Positions 25,156-33,952 of a stretch of 59,449 nt of DNA are shown in pieces. The stretch is taken from assembly GCA_017470525.1 (NCBI GenBank), contig JAFUYM010000020.1, positions 1-59,449 on the forward strand, given 5' to 3'. Numbering within the stretch: the stretch's first letter is position 1; each line of letters begins with the position of its first letter. Source of the stretch: Bacteroidaceae bacterium (GTDB lineage Bacteria > Bacteroidota > Bacteroidia > Bacteroidales > Bacteroidaceae). The notes under the pieces are model-generated. The model worked only from the letters and a program-made list of their open reading frames with translations. It made no database searches and was not told the DNA's origin. The position numbers were made by a program, and so were the translations under genes.

Positions 25156-25593
25156 ATGACAAGAGAAGAAAAAGTACAATACTGGCTCGACATCGCGGCT
25201 GAAGACCTTGACTTGGGCGAGTTTCTTTTCCATAGTGGACGTTGGCTTTACTCAGCCTTCATGTGCCATCAGGTCATAGAAAAAATGTTCAAGGCTTATT
25301 GGACGGCTACCCGCGATGACGTTCCACCCTACATCCACGAGCATAAACGATTGGCTGAACTATGCGGACTATACGGACAGATGAGCGACGAGCAGCGTGA
25401 CTTCCTGCAAGAGATTCGCCCCATGAACATCGAAGCACGATACCCCGACTACAAGCGTAGCATCGCCAACACACTCAATGAAGAAAAGACCCACCTGATT
25501 GTTGAACAAACAAAACAAATGCAGCAATGGATTCTCCAAAAGTGCTCACCCGAGACGAAGCCATCGACCTCGTCCGCCAATACAAACAAGTGA
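25156..25593 (+). CDS. HEPN domain protein of a HEPN/MNT pair
   Basis: This 145-residue protein has the four-helix HEPN pattern: WLDIAAEDLDLGEFLF, then YSAFMCHQVIEKMFKAYW, then the basic IRPMNIEARYPDYKRSI segment of the HEPN family (PF05168). The canonical R-x4-6-H motif of RNase-type HEPN toxins is not clear here, so it may act through its partner rather than as an RNase. It overlaps the MNT gene by 67 bases. Such pairs behave as toxin-antitoxin or regulatory modules. Confidence 0.8.
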   Translation: MTREEKVQYWLDIAAEDLDLGEFLFHSGRWLYSAFMCHQVIEKMFKAYWTATRDDVPPYIHEHKRLAELCGLYGQMSDEQRDFLQEIRPMNIEARYPDYKRSIANTLNEEKTHLIVEQTKQMQQWILQKCSPETKPSTSSANTNK

Positions 25594-25847
25594 TTTCGCC
25601 CCGTTTCAATGGACAGGCAAAAGTCATGATGTTCGGTTCCTACTCTAAGGGTTACCCAAACCCGTGGAGTGATATTGATGTGGCTGTCATCGTTCCCACT
25701 GTAGCCGAAGATAAATGGCTTGAGACCTCTATCGCCCTTGGCAAGGATAGTGACAAAGTGAGTCTGCTCATCGAGCCCGTCCTCTTGGCAGAAGATCATT
25801 GGTCCCCTCTCTACGACGACGTGATGCAAACAGGAGTGGCTGTATAA
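25527..25847 (+). CDS. MNT-type minimal nucleotidyltransferase
   Basis: This 106-residue protein has the nucleotidyltransferase signature: MMFGSYSKGYPNPWSDIDVAVIV, with GS at the start and DID holding the metal-binding Asp residues. In HEPN/MNT modules this protein AMPylates or otherwise modifies the HEPN partner. The start overlaps the end of the HEPN gene by 67 bases in another frame, an unusually long overlap; a later start is possible but the N-terminal helix TRDEAIDLVRQYK fits the family. Confidence 0.82.
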   Translation: MDSPKVLTRDEAIDLVRQYKQVISPRFNGQAKVMMFGSYSKGYPNPWSDIDVAVIVPTVAEDKWLETSIALGKDSDKVSLLIEPVLLAEDHWSPLYDDVMQTGVAV

Positions 25848-25858
25848 TATATATAAAA

Positions 25859-25886
25859 TCAAACCAGCCTATTCAAACCAGCCTAT
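25859..25886. repeat. 14-bp tandem duplication at the acyltransferase stop
   Basis: TCAAACCAGCCTAT is present twice in a row (25859-25872 and 25873-25886). Read on the minus strand, the junction creates the TAG stop of the acyltransferase gene. Confidence 0.75.
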
Positions 25887-26546
25887 CCCCTGTTTAATTA
25901 CTTCAACAGACTTTCCATGACCTCCAATAACACAATTCTCTTCCATAATACTTCTTGTGATAGTGGAATTTGCAGAAACCACATCGTTATCAGGAATTGT
26001 CACTCCTTTCAGAATAGTGTTACGGCATCCAATCCAAACATGATTGCCTACCTTTATGGGTTGGGGAGAATTTGTTGTCACTCCACTTTCATTGGTAATA
26101 TGATGAAAGTCTGTGTCCATCATTAAAATATCCCACGACAGTAAACAACCATCCCCAAATGCAATTTCTTTCTGACATATGATTTCAGTGTTTCCTGTTA
26201 TCTTAAAATCCCTCCCCAATGTCAATCTGGCATCTTTCCCAATACTAATCTTGGTTCCACGACCAATGTAGACTTTACCTTTAACAACTAAGGTTCCCGC
26301 CACTGCCCACATTGTTCTTGAAAACAAAAGGTCTTGTGTTCCTAATCCATGTGGACCAAATCTTACCATTCCCGTCCTAATAGGTGCATCAATAACTATT
26401 TGCCCTTTCATCTTATAAAGTTCCGATTGCCAATAGATAAATACTGGCACACGAATCGCTGTTTTAAACGGGAAATAGTGAAAATTGAAATATAAAGTCT
26501 TCCATAAATCCACTTTCCAAAATAATTTCATTGCGGACTTGATTGT
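25869..26546 (-). CDS. Hexapeptide (LbH) acyltransferase
   Basis: A start at 26546 gives 225 residues; a longer start at 26573 and a shorter one at 26531 are possible. The protein has hexapeptide turns of the left-handed beta-helix type (GKVYIGRGTKISIG, then NHVWIGCRNTILKGVTIP), His residues in DTDFHHITN for CoA-dependent acyl transfer, and a C-terminal EENCVIGG. Members acetylate sugars or amino acids. It reads leftward, convergent with HEPN/MNT. A 14-bp duplication at the 3' end sets the stop codon. It has no linked glycan genes, so the substrate is unclear. Confidence 0.8.
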   Translation of the reverse strand, partial: TIKSAMKLFWKVDLWKTLYFNFHYFPFKTAIRVPVFIYWQSELYKMKGQIVIDAPIRTGMVRFGPHGLGTQDLLFSRTMWAVAGTLVVKGKVYIGRGTKISIGKDARLTLGRDFKITGNTEIICQKEIAFGDGCLLSWDILMMDTDFHHITNESGVTTNSPQPIKVGNHVWIGCRNTILKGVTIPDNDVVSANSTITRSIMEENCVIGGHGKSVEVIKQGIGWFE

Positions 26547-26735
26547 CATAAATAAAACACAATTGTCCGCCAAACACCCTGAATCGGACAGGCTAAATAA
26601 TTACTCGAATGGCCACAAAAGAAAAGCGGGGTATCTGGCTTCTGCTTGTTCGCAATTCGAGGCTTTCCACGACCTATGACCAGAAAACAAGCAGATTGAT
26701 ACCCACGCCGTTGGTATATATAATGCGCCCGAAAA

Positions 26736-26767
26736 GCGTGCGTGAGGCTACACGAGCCTCTGCACGC
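26736..26767. other. Strong GC-rich hairpin in the structured block
   Basis: GCGTGC pairs with GCACGC and, inside it, GAGGCT with AGCCTC, around a five-base loop. Outside it, CCGTTGG and CCAACGG copies sit at both sides (26708 and 26767), suggesting a longer compound stem. Confidence 0.55.
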
Positions 26768-26859
26768 CAACGGGATGGTTATATACCTACCCGCAGCATC
26801 CACCTCTGCAATGTCTTTGACTGGTCAGTTGTTTTGTGGAAATTTCGAACTGCCAAAAA

Positions 26860-26947
26860 CAAAGCGTCAGCGACGCGTTCCAAATGTAGTGCTCCCTCCC
26901 TGTAGCCGCTCCGACATCTTACAAAGTCGGCTCGGCGTGAGTAAGCA
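26860..26947 (-). ncRNA. Candidate small RNA of about 90 bases
   Basis: On the minus strand a TACCTTTG box lies at 26951-26958. The predicted transcript begins with a hairpin at 26905-26936 (GCCG and CCGAC stems separated by a symmetrical AG/AG loop) and ends with GCGTC-GCT-GACGC (26864-26876) followed by TTTGTTTTT, a terminator shape. No coding frame is convincing across it. Confidence 0.45.
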
Positions 26948-27187
26948 GTGCAAAGGTACTCATTTTCTTCCTTTCTCTACATACAAAAAACTAAAAAAGT
27001 CAACTTTTCATTGATTTATTGCCCAAAACACTTTCATATACCTCATTTCTGAAGAACATGATGTCATCAAACCTGAAAAGCAATAGACAGAACTTTGAAA
27101 TCGAACGAATAGAAGCCTTAACGACTCCTGCAAGAAATCTCAAAAAGGTGCGAGAACCTAAAAGAGTAAATGCCACGGAACACGGGG

Positions 27188-29599
27188 TCAGTGCAGCAGA
27201 CACTTGTGCTTACCTGCTGTGAGACGTACGGTTTTCTCGCCGCCGTAGAGTGTGGCAGTCGTGCCTTTCGGCAAATTCACTTGGTAGAGGATTTTGCCAT
27301 TTTTTTGTTGGTGCCATTCCACGTCGATTCGTCCGTAGGGGGTCATCGTGCCACCTTTTGCCCATGTGAGTCCACCGCCGAACTCGGGCTTCAGGATGAA
27401 GTGACGGAAGCCCGGTTGTGTCTCGTCGGGACGGATGCCGAGGATGCCACTATAGAACCACTCCACCACCACACCATAAGCATAGTGATTGAACGAATTC
27501 ATGTTCCACGGATGCTTGTGGAAGCCCGTCTCTTCCGTGTAAGAGTCCCAACGCTCCCACACGGTGGTGGCTCCTTGGTCGATGCTGTAGAGCCACGAGG
27601 GGTTCTGGCGTTGCAGGAGCAAGCGATAGGCGAGGTCGGTCATGCCGCATTCGGTCAGCGTGGGCATCAGGATGCCTGTGCCGACAAAGCCCGTGGAGAG
27701 TCGGTAGTCATTATCGATGATGTTCTTTCGCAAGGCGGCAATGGCGGCAGGTCGTTGCTGAGGAGTGAGCAGGTCGAAGTGCAGTGCCAAGAGATAAGCC
27801 GTCTGTGTGTCCTTGCCTGTGTTGATTTCGCCATCGGTGATGTAGCGACGCTGGAACTCTGCCACGATGTCCCTGCGCAACGCTGCATATTGGGCTGCAT
27901 CTTGCTCTTTGCCCAACACACTTGCCACTTTCTGCATCAACTGAGCCACATGCGCATAATAAGCATACGACACGTAGCGTTTCTCCACCTCACGATAGGC
28001 AAGCCAATCGCCGAAGTCGGTCTCTGCCCCCACATGCGCCCACCCCTCCTCGTGCTGGTCGGCACAATGGCGCATCCATGCCTGCATGCTCTCGTAGTTC
28101 TCGTGCAGAATCTGGTCGTCGCCTGTCATCACATACACATTCCACGGCACAATCACACCTGCATCGCCCCATGCCGCACCGCCATAGCCCCACATGGTGC
28201 AGTAGGGAGCGGTGCAGGGATAGGCACCATCTTCACGCTGGCTGTTGCGCATGTCGCGCATCCACTTGCGGTAGAAGTCCTTCACGTCGGCATTGTAGAG
28301 TGCCGTGACCGAAAAAATCTGCGTATCGCCCGTCCAGCCCAAGCGTTCGTCGCGCTGAGGGCAGTCGGTGGGGATGGAAAGAAAGTTGCCACGTTGTCCC
28401 CACCACACGTTGCTGTAGAGTTGGTTCACATCGGGATTGGAACAGGCAAAGTGTCCCCATTCCTTCAAGTCGCTGCCCACGACTTGCCCTGTCACCTGAT
28501 TAAGAATGACATCCTCCGTCGCAGTCAGTTCCACATAACGGAAGCCAAAGAATGTGCTTGTGGGGTGGTAATGCTCGCCTTTCTCTTCGCCTTTCATCGT
28601 GTAGGTCAGCGTCGCCTTAGCCGAACGTAGGTTGTAGGTCCACACGCTGCCTGCTGGACCTTGGTCGAGTCTTGCCTCGTCGCCGTTGTAGTTCAACATC
28701 TCGCCAAAGCGCCATGTCAGCACCGTGCCAGCACTACCCTTTGCCACGAAATCAATCCAACCGACCATGTTCTGCCCGAAATCTATCACGACCGTCTGCC
28801 CCTTCTTCAGCAACAGCGGCTTCCGTAAATCGGGTTGCTGATGGACGATGTTGATGCGTCCATAGCGTGTATCGGTCGGCACGGTTCCTTCATAAACGGT
28901 CACGCTCTGGGGCACACGCCACAGTTTCGGGTCGCGAATCGTCACGAGTGGTCCTTCAAAGGGAATCAACATGCCCTTCTTATCGGTGTTTTGTACCGCA
29001 TATTGCCAAGCCGAATCATCAAAGCCGACTCCTCTCCATGCCACCGAACAACGGGCATCATACGTCTCGCCATCATAGATGTCCCCCATCCGCAAAGGTC
29101 CTTCGTCGCTCGCCTTCCACGTCGTGTCAGTGCACACCGTCTGCACCTCACCGTCTGCATAGGTAACCACGAGTTTTGCCGCAAGCGCATTCTTCACCGC
29201 CTTTCCATACACGCCACGTGCAATGCCACCCGACCACCAGCCGTTGCTCACCTCGGCAGCCACCACATGCGTCTCTCCTTTCTTCATCAATCGTGTCACG
29301 TCCATCTCCACGTATGGAATCTCCTTCCGATAGTCAGTCCATCCTGGTTTTAACTGATGCTCACCCATCCGTTCCCCATCCACAAACACATCATACACAC
29401 CCAATGCCGAACTATACAACACCGCTTTCACCACCCTCTTTGGGCTCAGCACCACCTCCTTACGGAACACAGGCACTCCACCCGTCTTGGCTTCCCCTAA
29501 GGATACCCATATTGCACCTTCCATTGCCGAATTATCAGCCATAGCCGCACACACGGACATCACGCATAGCAGCATGAACATTCCTAATCGCTTCAACAT
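27188..29599 (-). CDS. GH78 family alpha-L-rhamnosidase
   Basis: A start at 29599 gives 803 residues with a signal peptide (MLKRLGMFMLLCVMSVCAAMA). It shows the GH78 arrangement: an N-terminal beta-sandwich with GWTDYRKEIPY and NGWWSGGI, then the (alpha/alpha)6 domain with IPTDCPQRDERLGWTGD, containing the candidate acid Glu, and later TVWERWDSY and SFNHYAYG. It removes terminal alpha-L-rhamnose from plant or bacterial glycans. It lies downstream of an EamA transporter (30 bases) and a GH106 enzyme on the same strand. Confidence 0.92.
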   Translation of the reverse strand: MLKRLGMFMLLCVMSVCAAMADNSAMEGAIWVSLGEAKTGGVPVFRKEVVLSPKRVVKAVLYSSALGVYDVFVDGERMGEHQLKPGWTDYRKEIPYVEMDVTRLMKKGETHVVAAEVSNGWWSGGIARGVYGKAVKNALAAKLVVTYADGEVQTVCTDTTWKASDEGPLRMGDIYDGETYDARCSVAWRGVGFDDSAWQYAVQNTDKKGMLIPFEGPLVTIRDPKLWRVPQSVTVYEGTVPTDTRYGRINIVHQQPDLRKPLLLKKGQTVVIDFGQNMVGWIDFVAKGSAGTVLTWRFGEMLNYNGDEARLDQGPAGSVWTYNLRSAKATLTYTMKGEEKGEHYHPTSTFFGFRYVELTATEDVILNQVTGQVVGSDLKEWGHFACSNPDVNQLYSNVWWGQRGNFLSIPTDCPQRDERLGWTGDTQIFSVTALYNADVKDFYRKWMRDMRNSQREDGAYPCTAPYCTMWGYGGAAWGDAGVIVPWNVYVMTGDDQILHENYESMQAWMRHCADQHEEGWAHVGAETDFGDWLAYREVEKRYVSYAYYAHVAQLMQKVASVLGKEQDAAQYAALRRDIVAEFQRRYITDGEINTGKDTQTAYLLALHFDLLTPQQRPAAIAALRKNIIDNDYRLSTGFVGTGILMPTLTECGMTDLAYRLLLQRQNPSWLYSIDQGATTVWERWDSYTEETGFHKHPWNMNSFNHYAYGVVVEWFYSGILGIRPDETQPGFRHFILKPEFGGGLTWAKGGTMTPYGRIDVEWHQQKNGKILYQVNLPKGTTATLYGGEKTVRLTAGKHKCLLH

Positions 29600-29629
29600 A
29601 TTGTTTATCATATACATTCATAGAATTAA

Positions 29630-30556
29630 TCAGACAAAGAACAAAGTAACACCAGCCACACTGATGATGGCACCGAGAATCTCGAGCGGTGTGACCTTCT
29701 GATGGAAGAAATACCACGAAGGAAGGAGGATGAAGATGGGGGTCATTGCCATAATGGTTTGGGCGATGCCTGTGGTGGTGTAGAGGGTTGCCATGAGAGA
29801 GAGGCTGACACCAAGGAAGGGACCAAGCAACGTGGCAAGGAGGACAAAGAGCATGGCACGACTGTCACGTGTGGCACGTGCAATGGTGCGGGTCTTGCCC
29901 CTGAAAATCATGACAAAAGAGAAGCAGACAAGCCCTGTCACCGCACGCATAAAGGTGCTGGCAAAGGGCATGATGTCTAAGGCTTCGGGAGATTGGATGA
30001 GCGTCTCATAATGGGTCATGCCCACCTTGCTGAGCACAAGACCGACACCTTGACCAATGCCTGCACCAATGCCGAAAAGCACACCTTTGAGGGGAAGTTT
30101 GAGATTGAGTTTGTGGTGTTCACCACCTTTCGACAGCACACTCAATCCGATGCCGAACATGGTGATGAGCATGCCCATGATGGCAAGTCCCGACATCTTT
30201 TCGCCCAACAGAACGAAACCAAAAATGGCGGCTGCGGCAGGAGCCAACGTCATGAAAAGTTGACCAAAGCGACTGCCAATGAGCAGATAGGAATTGAACA
30301 GGCAGTAATCACCCAACACATAACCCACAAAGCCCGACAGGGATAACCACAGCCACGTTTCAGCATCAGCATCGACTGGCAGAGGATGTCCACACACCAC
30401 CCACATCAGGATGGCAAGAAAGACCAACGAAAGCAGCATCCGCAGGACATTCAACCCCAGCGGTGTAATGCGCCGGCTTGCCCCCTCGGCAGCAAGTGCA
30501 GTGACAGTCCAAGAGATAGCCACAACCAAGGAAATCAGTTCGCCTTTGTAGAGCAT
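29630..30556 (-). CDS. EamA/DMT family transporter
   Basis: This 308-residue protein has ten hydrophobic helices in two repeats, the DMT (EamA) fold, starting with KGELISLVVAISWTVTALAAEG and ending with LEILGAIISVAGVTLFFV. These proteins move small metabolites or sugars across the inner membrane. It is placed between two rhamnosidases on the same strand (24 bases from the GH106 gene, 30 bases from the GH78 gene). A role in rhamnose or rhamnosyl-product uptake is suggested only by context. Confidence 0.85.
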   Translation of the reverse strand: MLYKGELISLVVAISWTVTALAAEGASRRITPLGLNVLRMLLSLVFLAILMWVVCGHPLPVDADAETWLWLSLSGFVGYVLGDYCLFNSYLLIGSRFGQLFMTLAPAAAAIFGFVLLGEKMSGLAIMGMLITMFGIGLSVLSKGGEHHKLNLKLPLKGVLFGIGAGIGQGVGLVLSKVGMTHYETLIQSPEALDIMPFASTFMRAVTGLVCFSFVMIFRGKTRTIARATRDSRAMLFVLLATLLGPFLGVSLSLMATLYTTTGIAQTIMAMTPIFILLPSWYFFHQKVTPLEILGAIISVAGVTLFFV

Positions 30557-30580
30557 GGTGTTTGTGCTTTTCCTGAAAAG

Positions 30581-33178
30581 TTACTCAATGGTACAAGGAA
30601 TCAACTTCACTTCACTGTTCAAGCCTGATGGGACAGTTGTCCAATGGCTGTAGAGGTCACGCTTGTAGTTGAGGTCAACCACATTGATTTCCTTGAACTT
30701 GCGCCACTGCACACCATCGCGGTCCATCTGTGCGATGCGGTTGGCTGGCAGGTTGGCGACTTCTACTTCAAGGGTATTGGCACCCTCATGCAGATAAGGA
30801 GTCACATCCACACGGAACGGAACGGCAAACAACGTTCCGACTTCTTTTCCATTCACCAACACATGGGCGGTCTCTCGCACATCGCCAAGGTCGAGGAGAT
30901 AAGCGGTATTGGGCTGCATCTTGGGCAGAGTGAAAGAGGTCTTATAGACACCCGTTGCCATCGTGGTGTTGAGCAGCGAGTCGCCCAAAGTAGTCCATGC
31001 CTGAGGTGTACCTTCCATCGTGTATTTCTTCGTTATCTGAACAGGAGCGGACTCCTTGAAAGAAAGTGTCCAATTGGTCAGGTTTTTCGCACGATTGGCT
31101 TGCTCCTTATAATAAACATGGGACTTGAACGTGTCGGATGTCCCCTCCGTAAAGGTACGAAGGATGATGCTCTCTCCGCTCTTCAGTTGCACTCTGACAC
31201 GTCCCTGTGCATCCATCTTTGCGAGGTCAATCTTACCGTCCATCGGATTGTAGAAAACTGCCTTTTTCGCTTTGACGCCCAGTGTTATGAAGGTGTCAAC
31301 GTCCTTGCCCTGCAAGTTGGAGATGAAATAATGATAGCCCTCCGAATTAGAACGGCGAATGCAACTCAGTCCTTGCTGCAAACGCATGGGTTCCCTGCGG
31401 GCAGAACTGAACTGAAGCCCATCGCTGTAGGTAGGTGACGTGACGATGCTGCCTTTGCCCCAAACAATCCGCATCGCCTGCTCGGGATGGAAGGTGACGG
31501 TGTGCTGCAACTGTCCCATCAATGTAGCAAACTCCTGTTGTTCAGCAGTTTTTCCATAACCTGGGACAGAGGTCGGGAAGGAACGGACGAACATCACTTG
31601 CCCACCCTGTTCAGCAATCTGCATGAGCCGTTTCAGCGTAGAAGTCGGCATGAAACGCACATCGGGAATAATGATGGTGGCATAACGCTTGGTAATGTCA
31701 TCCCGCATCAGATAGCGGTCGGAGATGTAATCGACATCATAACCACTCTTGATGATGGTCTGAACGGTCTCGATGAACTTCGGAGCGCGCTTTTCCATCG
31801 AATGAATATCGAAAAGGGCCACCGTTCCTGACTGGTCGTAAAGCATGTCATAATAAGGCAGATAGACCAACACGTCATTGTCGGGTTCTCCCCACTGGAG
31901 GAAGGACTGGCAACGCTGGATGTATTGGGAAAATGCCGGCATCGCAGCCCACCAATTGTTGTTAGGGCTCATATCGACACTGGCATAGAAACGCCAACCA
32001 GGCCACTCGGCACCTTTGGGGGAGTAGCAGGAACCGTGGAAAAAGATGTGGTTGACACCCGACAGAAACATGAGGTCGAGGTCGGGCTTGCACTGAGAAA
32101 GCGAGGTGCGGAAATGCTCAGTCAGCCATGTGAACGTCTCGCTGGAAGTGTATTTCTTGCCTGAAATATGGGCTGCAGAAGATGCATATTTCAGCATGGA
32201 AATATCTGAATCGTTCTTCTTCGTGAAACCTTTATCGGTGCGCAAACCGATGATGCCAAAGTCACTCAAGCCAAAGCCTTCACATTCAGGAATATCGACT
32301 GCTGCATAGACATCGAGCAAGTTGGCTGGGCTGCCATGCGCCTGATTACGTGTGAGACTGCCATGACGATGTGCCCAATCAGTCCATTGGGTGGTGAAGT
32401 TTTCCAACAGGAGTTCACCTAAAGTTTCGCGGTAATCGCTGACGATGCGTTTGTCGGCATCGGTACGAAGAGAGTCTTTCTTGTTCAATATATAGGTGAA
32501 TGGCATGAGGTCATAGCCGCGACGCTTCTGAAATTCATCAAAAAGCATTGGCGTCCAGTCTGCTCCATACACTTCGTAGGAATCATTGAACATCACACGT
32601 GGGAAAGGCACATTCTGATGGGCAAAAGCGGTGTCGAAGCGTTCAAAATAGTGCGCCACGGCATCATGGTCGAAATGATCTATCACAAAGCCTTCGCCAC
32701 CAGGAGCAGCACGTTTCACCTTCTGCCCCGTGCGACCCAAAGTAGCATCTTGGTCAGCATCAAAAACAATTTTGTGGGCAGCATCTTCTTCTGTCACCAA
32801 CGGACCGCCAAACGGCCAACCCGTCCCCGTTGCCATGTTGGTCTCAATGCCCAACTCCGTCCCACGAATCTCCACATACTTCAACATTCGCATCCATCGG
32901 GGGGAGAGGTAACTGATGTCGTTGGCATCATTGCCCTGCACACCATAAATAGGCGTGATTTCCACACCACCGATGCCAGCCTTGGCGAGTTCAGAAAGAT
33001 TATAGTCAAGTCCAACTGAATCGACGGCACTGCCCAACCACCACCAACGGGTGTAGGGCTTTGCCTCCTGAGGGATGGGAAGCCACTGCTGGGCACGGAT
33101 GCCCATATTCAACACGATGAAAAAGCAAAGTGACAAAAAAGCCTTTGTCAGCACGGGATAGTTAGTTAATTTCTTCAT
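30581..33178 (-). CDS. GH106-like alpha-L-rhamnosidase
   Basis: This 865-residue protein has a signal peptide or N-terminal anchor (about residues 10-29) and the GH106 pattern: TRWWWLGSAVD and GIGGVEITPIYG at the start of the catalytic barrel, NMATGTGWPFGGP, and later SSETFTWLTEHF with a likely catalytic Glu. The C-terminal part is beta-rich, with LLDLGDVRETAHVLVNGKEV. GH106 enzymes remove alpha-L-rhamnose, for example in pectin. It is the first gene of the leftward trio with the EamA transporter and GH78 enzyme; a TATTTTCG box lies upstream at about 33208. Confidence 0.85.
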   Translation of the reverse strand: MKKLTNYPVLTKAFLSLCFFIVLNMGIRAQQWLPIPQEAKPYTRWWWLGSAVDSVGLDYNLSELAKAGIGGVEITPIYGVQGNDANDISYLSPRWMRMLKYVEIRGTELGIETNMATGTGWPFGGPLVTEEDAAHKIVFDADQDATLGRTGQKVKRAAPGGEGFVIDHFDHDAVAHYFERFDTAFAHQNVPFPRVMFNDSYEVYGADWTPMLFDEFQKRRGYDLMPFTYILNKKDSLRTDADKRIVSDYRETLGELLLENFTTQWTDWAHRHGSLTRNQAHGSPANLLDVYAAVDIPECEGFGLSDFGIIGLRTDKGFTKKNDSDISMLKYASSAAHISGKKYTSSETFTWLTEHFRTSLSQCKPDLDLMFLSGVNHIFFHGSCYSPKGAEWPGWRFYASVDMSPNNNWWAAMPAFSQYIQRCQSFLQWGEPDNDVLVYLPYYDMLYDQSGTVALFDIHSMEKRAPKFIETVQTIIKSGYDVDYISDRYLMRDDITKRYATIIIPDVRFMPTSTLKRLMQIAEQGGQVMFVRSFPTSVPGYGKTAEQQEFATLMGQLQHTVTFHPEQAMRIVWGKGSIVTSPTYSDGLQFSSARREPMRLQQGLSCIRRSNSEGYHYFISNLQGKDVDTFITLGVKAKKAVFYNPMDGKIDLAKMDAQGRVRVQLKSGESIILRTFTEGTSDTFKSHVYYKEQANRAKNLTNWTLSFKESAPVQITKKYTMEGTPQAWTTLGDSLLNTTMATGVYKTSFTLPKMQPNTAYLLDLGDVRETAHVLVNGKEVGTLFAVPFRVDVTPYLHEGANTLEVEVANLPANRIAQMDRDGVQWRKFKEINVVDLNYKRDLYSHWTTVPSGLNSEVKLIPCTIE

Positions 33179-33280
33179 CTTGACGCTCTATGTTTCTATT
33201 TACGATGCGAAAATACGACAATTTTGTGGGTTGAACAAATTTTTATGGCATCCTTTGGGTTGGCATATCCTTTTTTTACC

Positions 33281-33288
33281 TAACTTTG
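33281..33288 (+). promoter_or_regulatory. -7 box of the upxY-type gene
   Basis: TAACTTTG lies 39 bases before the ATG at 33327. Confidence 0.6.
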
Positions 33289-33326
33289 CAACGTTTTTAC
33301 ATCACAATCGGTTGTTAAACACCCGC

Positions 33327-33893
33327 ATGGAAGACTCAACTACAACAAAAATAGTTTCTAAAAAACAGAAAGACGAGCCACAATGGTTCGCCTTAAAAGT
33401 CAGCCGAAAGGAGGCACAAGCAACCTCTGTGTTGGAGAAGGCTGGTGTACGTGTCTATTGTCCGATGGCTGCGACCGACACCACTATTCAAGGAAAAAAG
33501 GCCATCGTGGAACGCCCCCTCATCCCCAACACCATTTTTGCCTTCGCCCCTTTCCGCGAAGTCAATTCGCTGAAGAATGCGCACCCTTTCATCACTTACT
33601 GTTACAAGAAAGAAGACGGCAAATACAAAATTCTGCAAGTGCCCACACGCGAGATGGAACGCTTCATCGACTCATCCACCAAGATGAAAAATGACATCAC
33701 CTATTTCCAACCCGAAGAGGTGGAACTGAAACAGGGAGACAAGGTGCGCATCGTCGGTGGGCTGTTCGACGGCTATGAAGGCACTCTGCTCAAAGCAAAA
33801 GGCCGTGCCAAACGTATGTTTCTCATCAACTTTGAGATGTTGGGCGCCATCGGTACACATATTGAACCACAATACATCAGAGTCATCAAATAA
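33327..33893 (+). CDS. UpxY/RfaH-type NusG-like transcription antiterminator
   Basis: The ATG at 33327 gives 188 residues; the longer frame begins inside the promoter. The N-terminal NGN domain is seen in PQWFALKVSRKEAQATSVLE and the C-terminal KOW motif in GDKVRIVGGLFDGYEGTLLK. UpxY proteins bind RNA polymerase to allow full reading of long capsule operons, and the gene is normally first in the operon. Here it is rightward, while the glycan locus is leftward and ends nearby, so it does not head that operon. It may act in trans or belong to another locus. Confidence 0.82.
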   Translation: MEDSTTTKIVSKKQKDEPQWFALKVSRKEAQATSVLEKAGVRVYCPMAATDTTIQGKKAIVERPLIPNTIFAFAPFREVNSLKNAHPFITYCYKKEDGKYKILQVPTREMERFIDSSTKMKNDITYFQPEEVELKQGDKVRIVGGLFDGYEGTLLKAKGRAKRMFLINFEMLGAIGTHIEPQYIRVIK

Positions 33894-33952
33894 CACCCAC
33901 ACAAAGGGGAAGGAATCCCTCACACAAAGAGGGAAAGAACGCCCCTAAAAAC

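Larger units (their letters stand above)
26547..27187. other. Non-coding structured block upstream of the acyltransferase
   Basis: No true gene is seen, although open frames exist on both strands. It contains a 9-bp inverted repeat AACAAGCAG/CTGCTTGTT inside a GATACCC/GGGTATC pair (about 26630-26706), a strong hairpin at 26736-26767, a smaller terminator-like hairpin at 26864-26876 and a two-stem hairpin at 26905-26936 preceded by a TACCTTTG box. From memory, similar blocks recur in many Bacteroidales genomes, often annotated as spurious short proteins. It may hold one or two small RNAs or be a non-autonomous mobile repeat. Confidence 0.5.

Noticed and set aside
26600-26700. SRP RNA or tmRNA in the structured block
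   Set aside because: The GGTCA and GGAA bits resemble the SRP domain only slightly; the AGCAG loop and the tmRNA ends are absent.
26546-27014. Open frames on both strands in the structured block
   Set aside because: They overlap each other and run through strong hairpins; similar hypothetical proteins in databases look like spurious translations of a repeated non-coding element.
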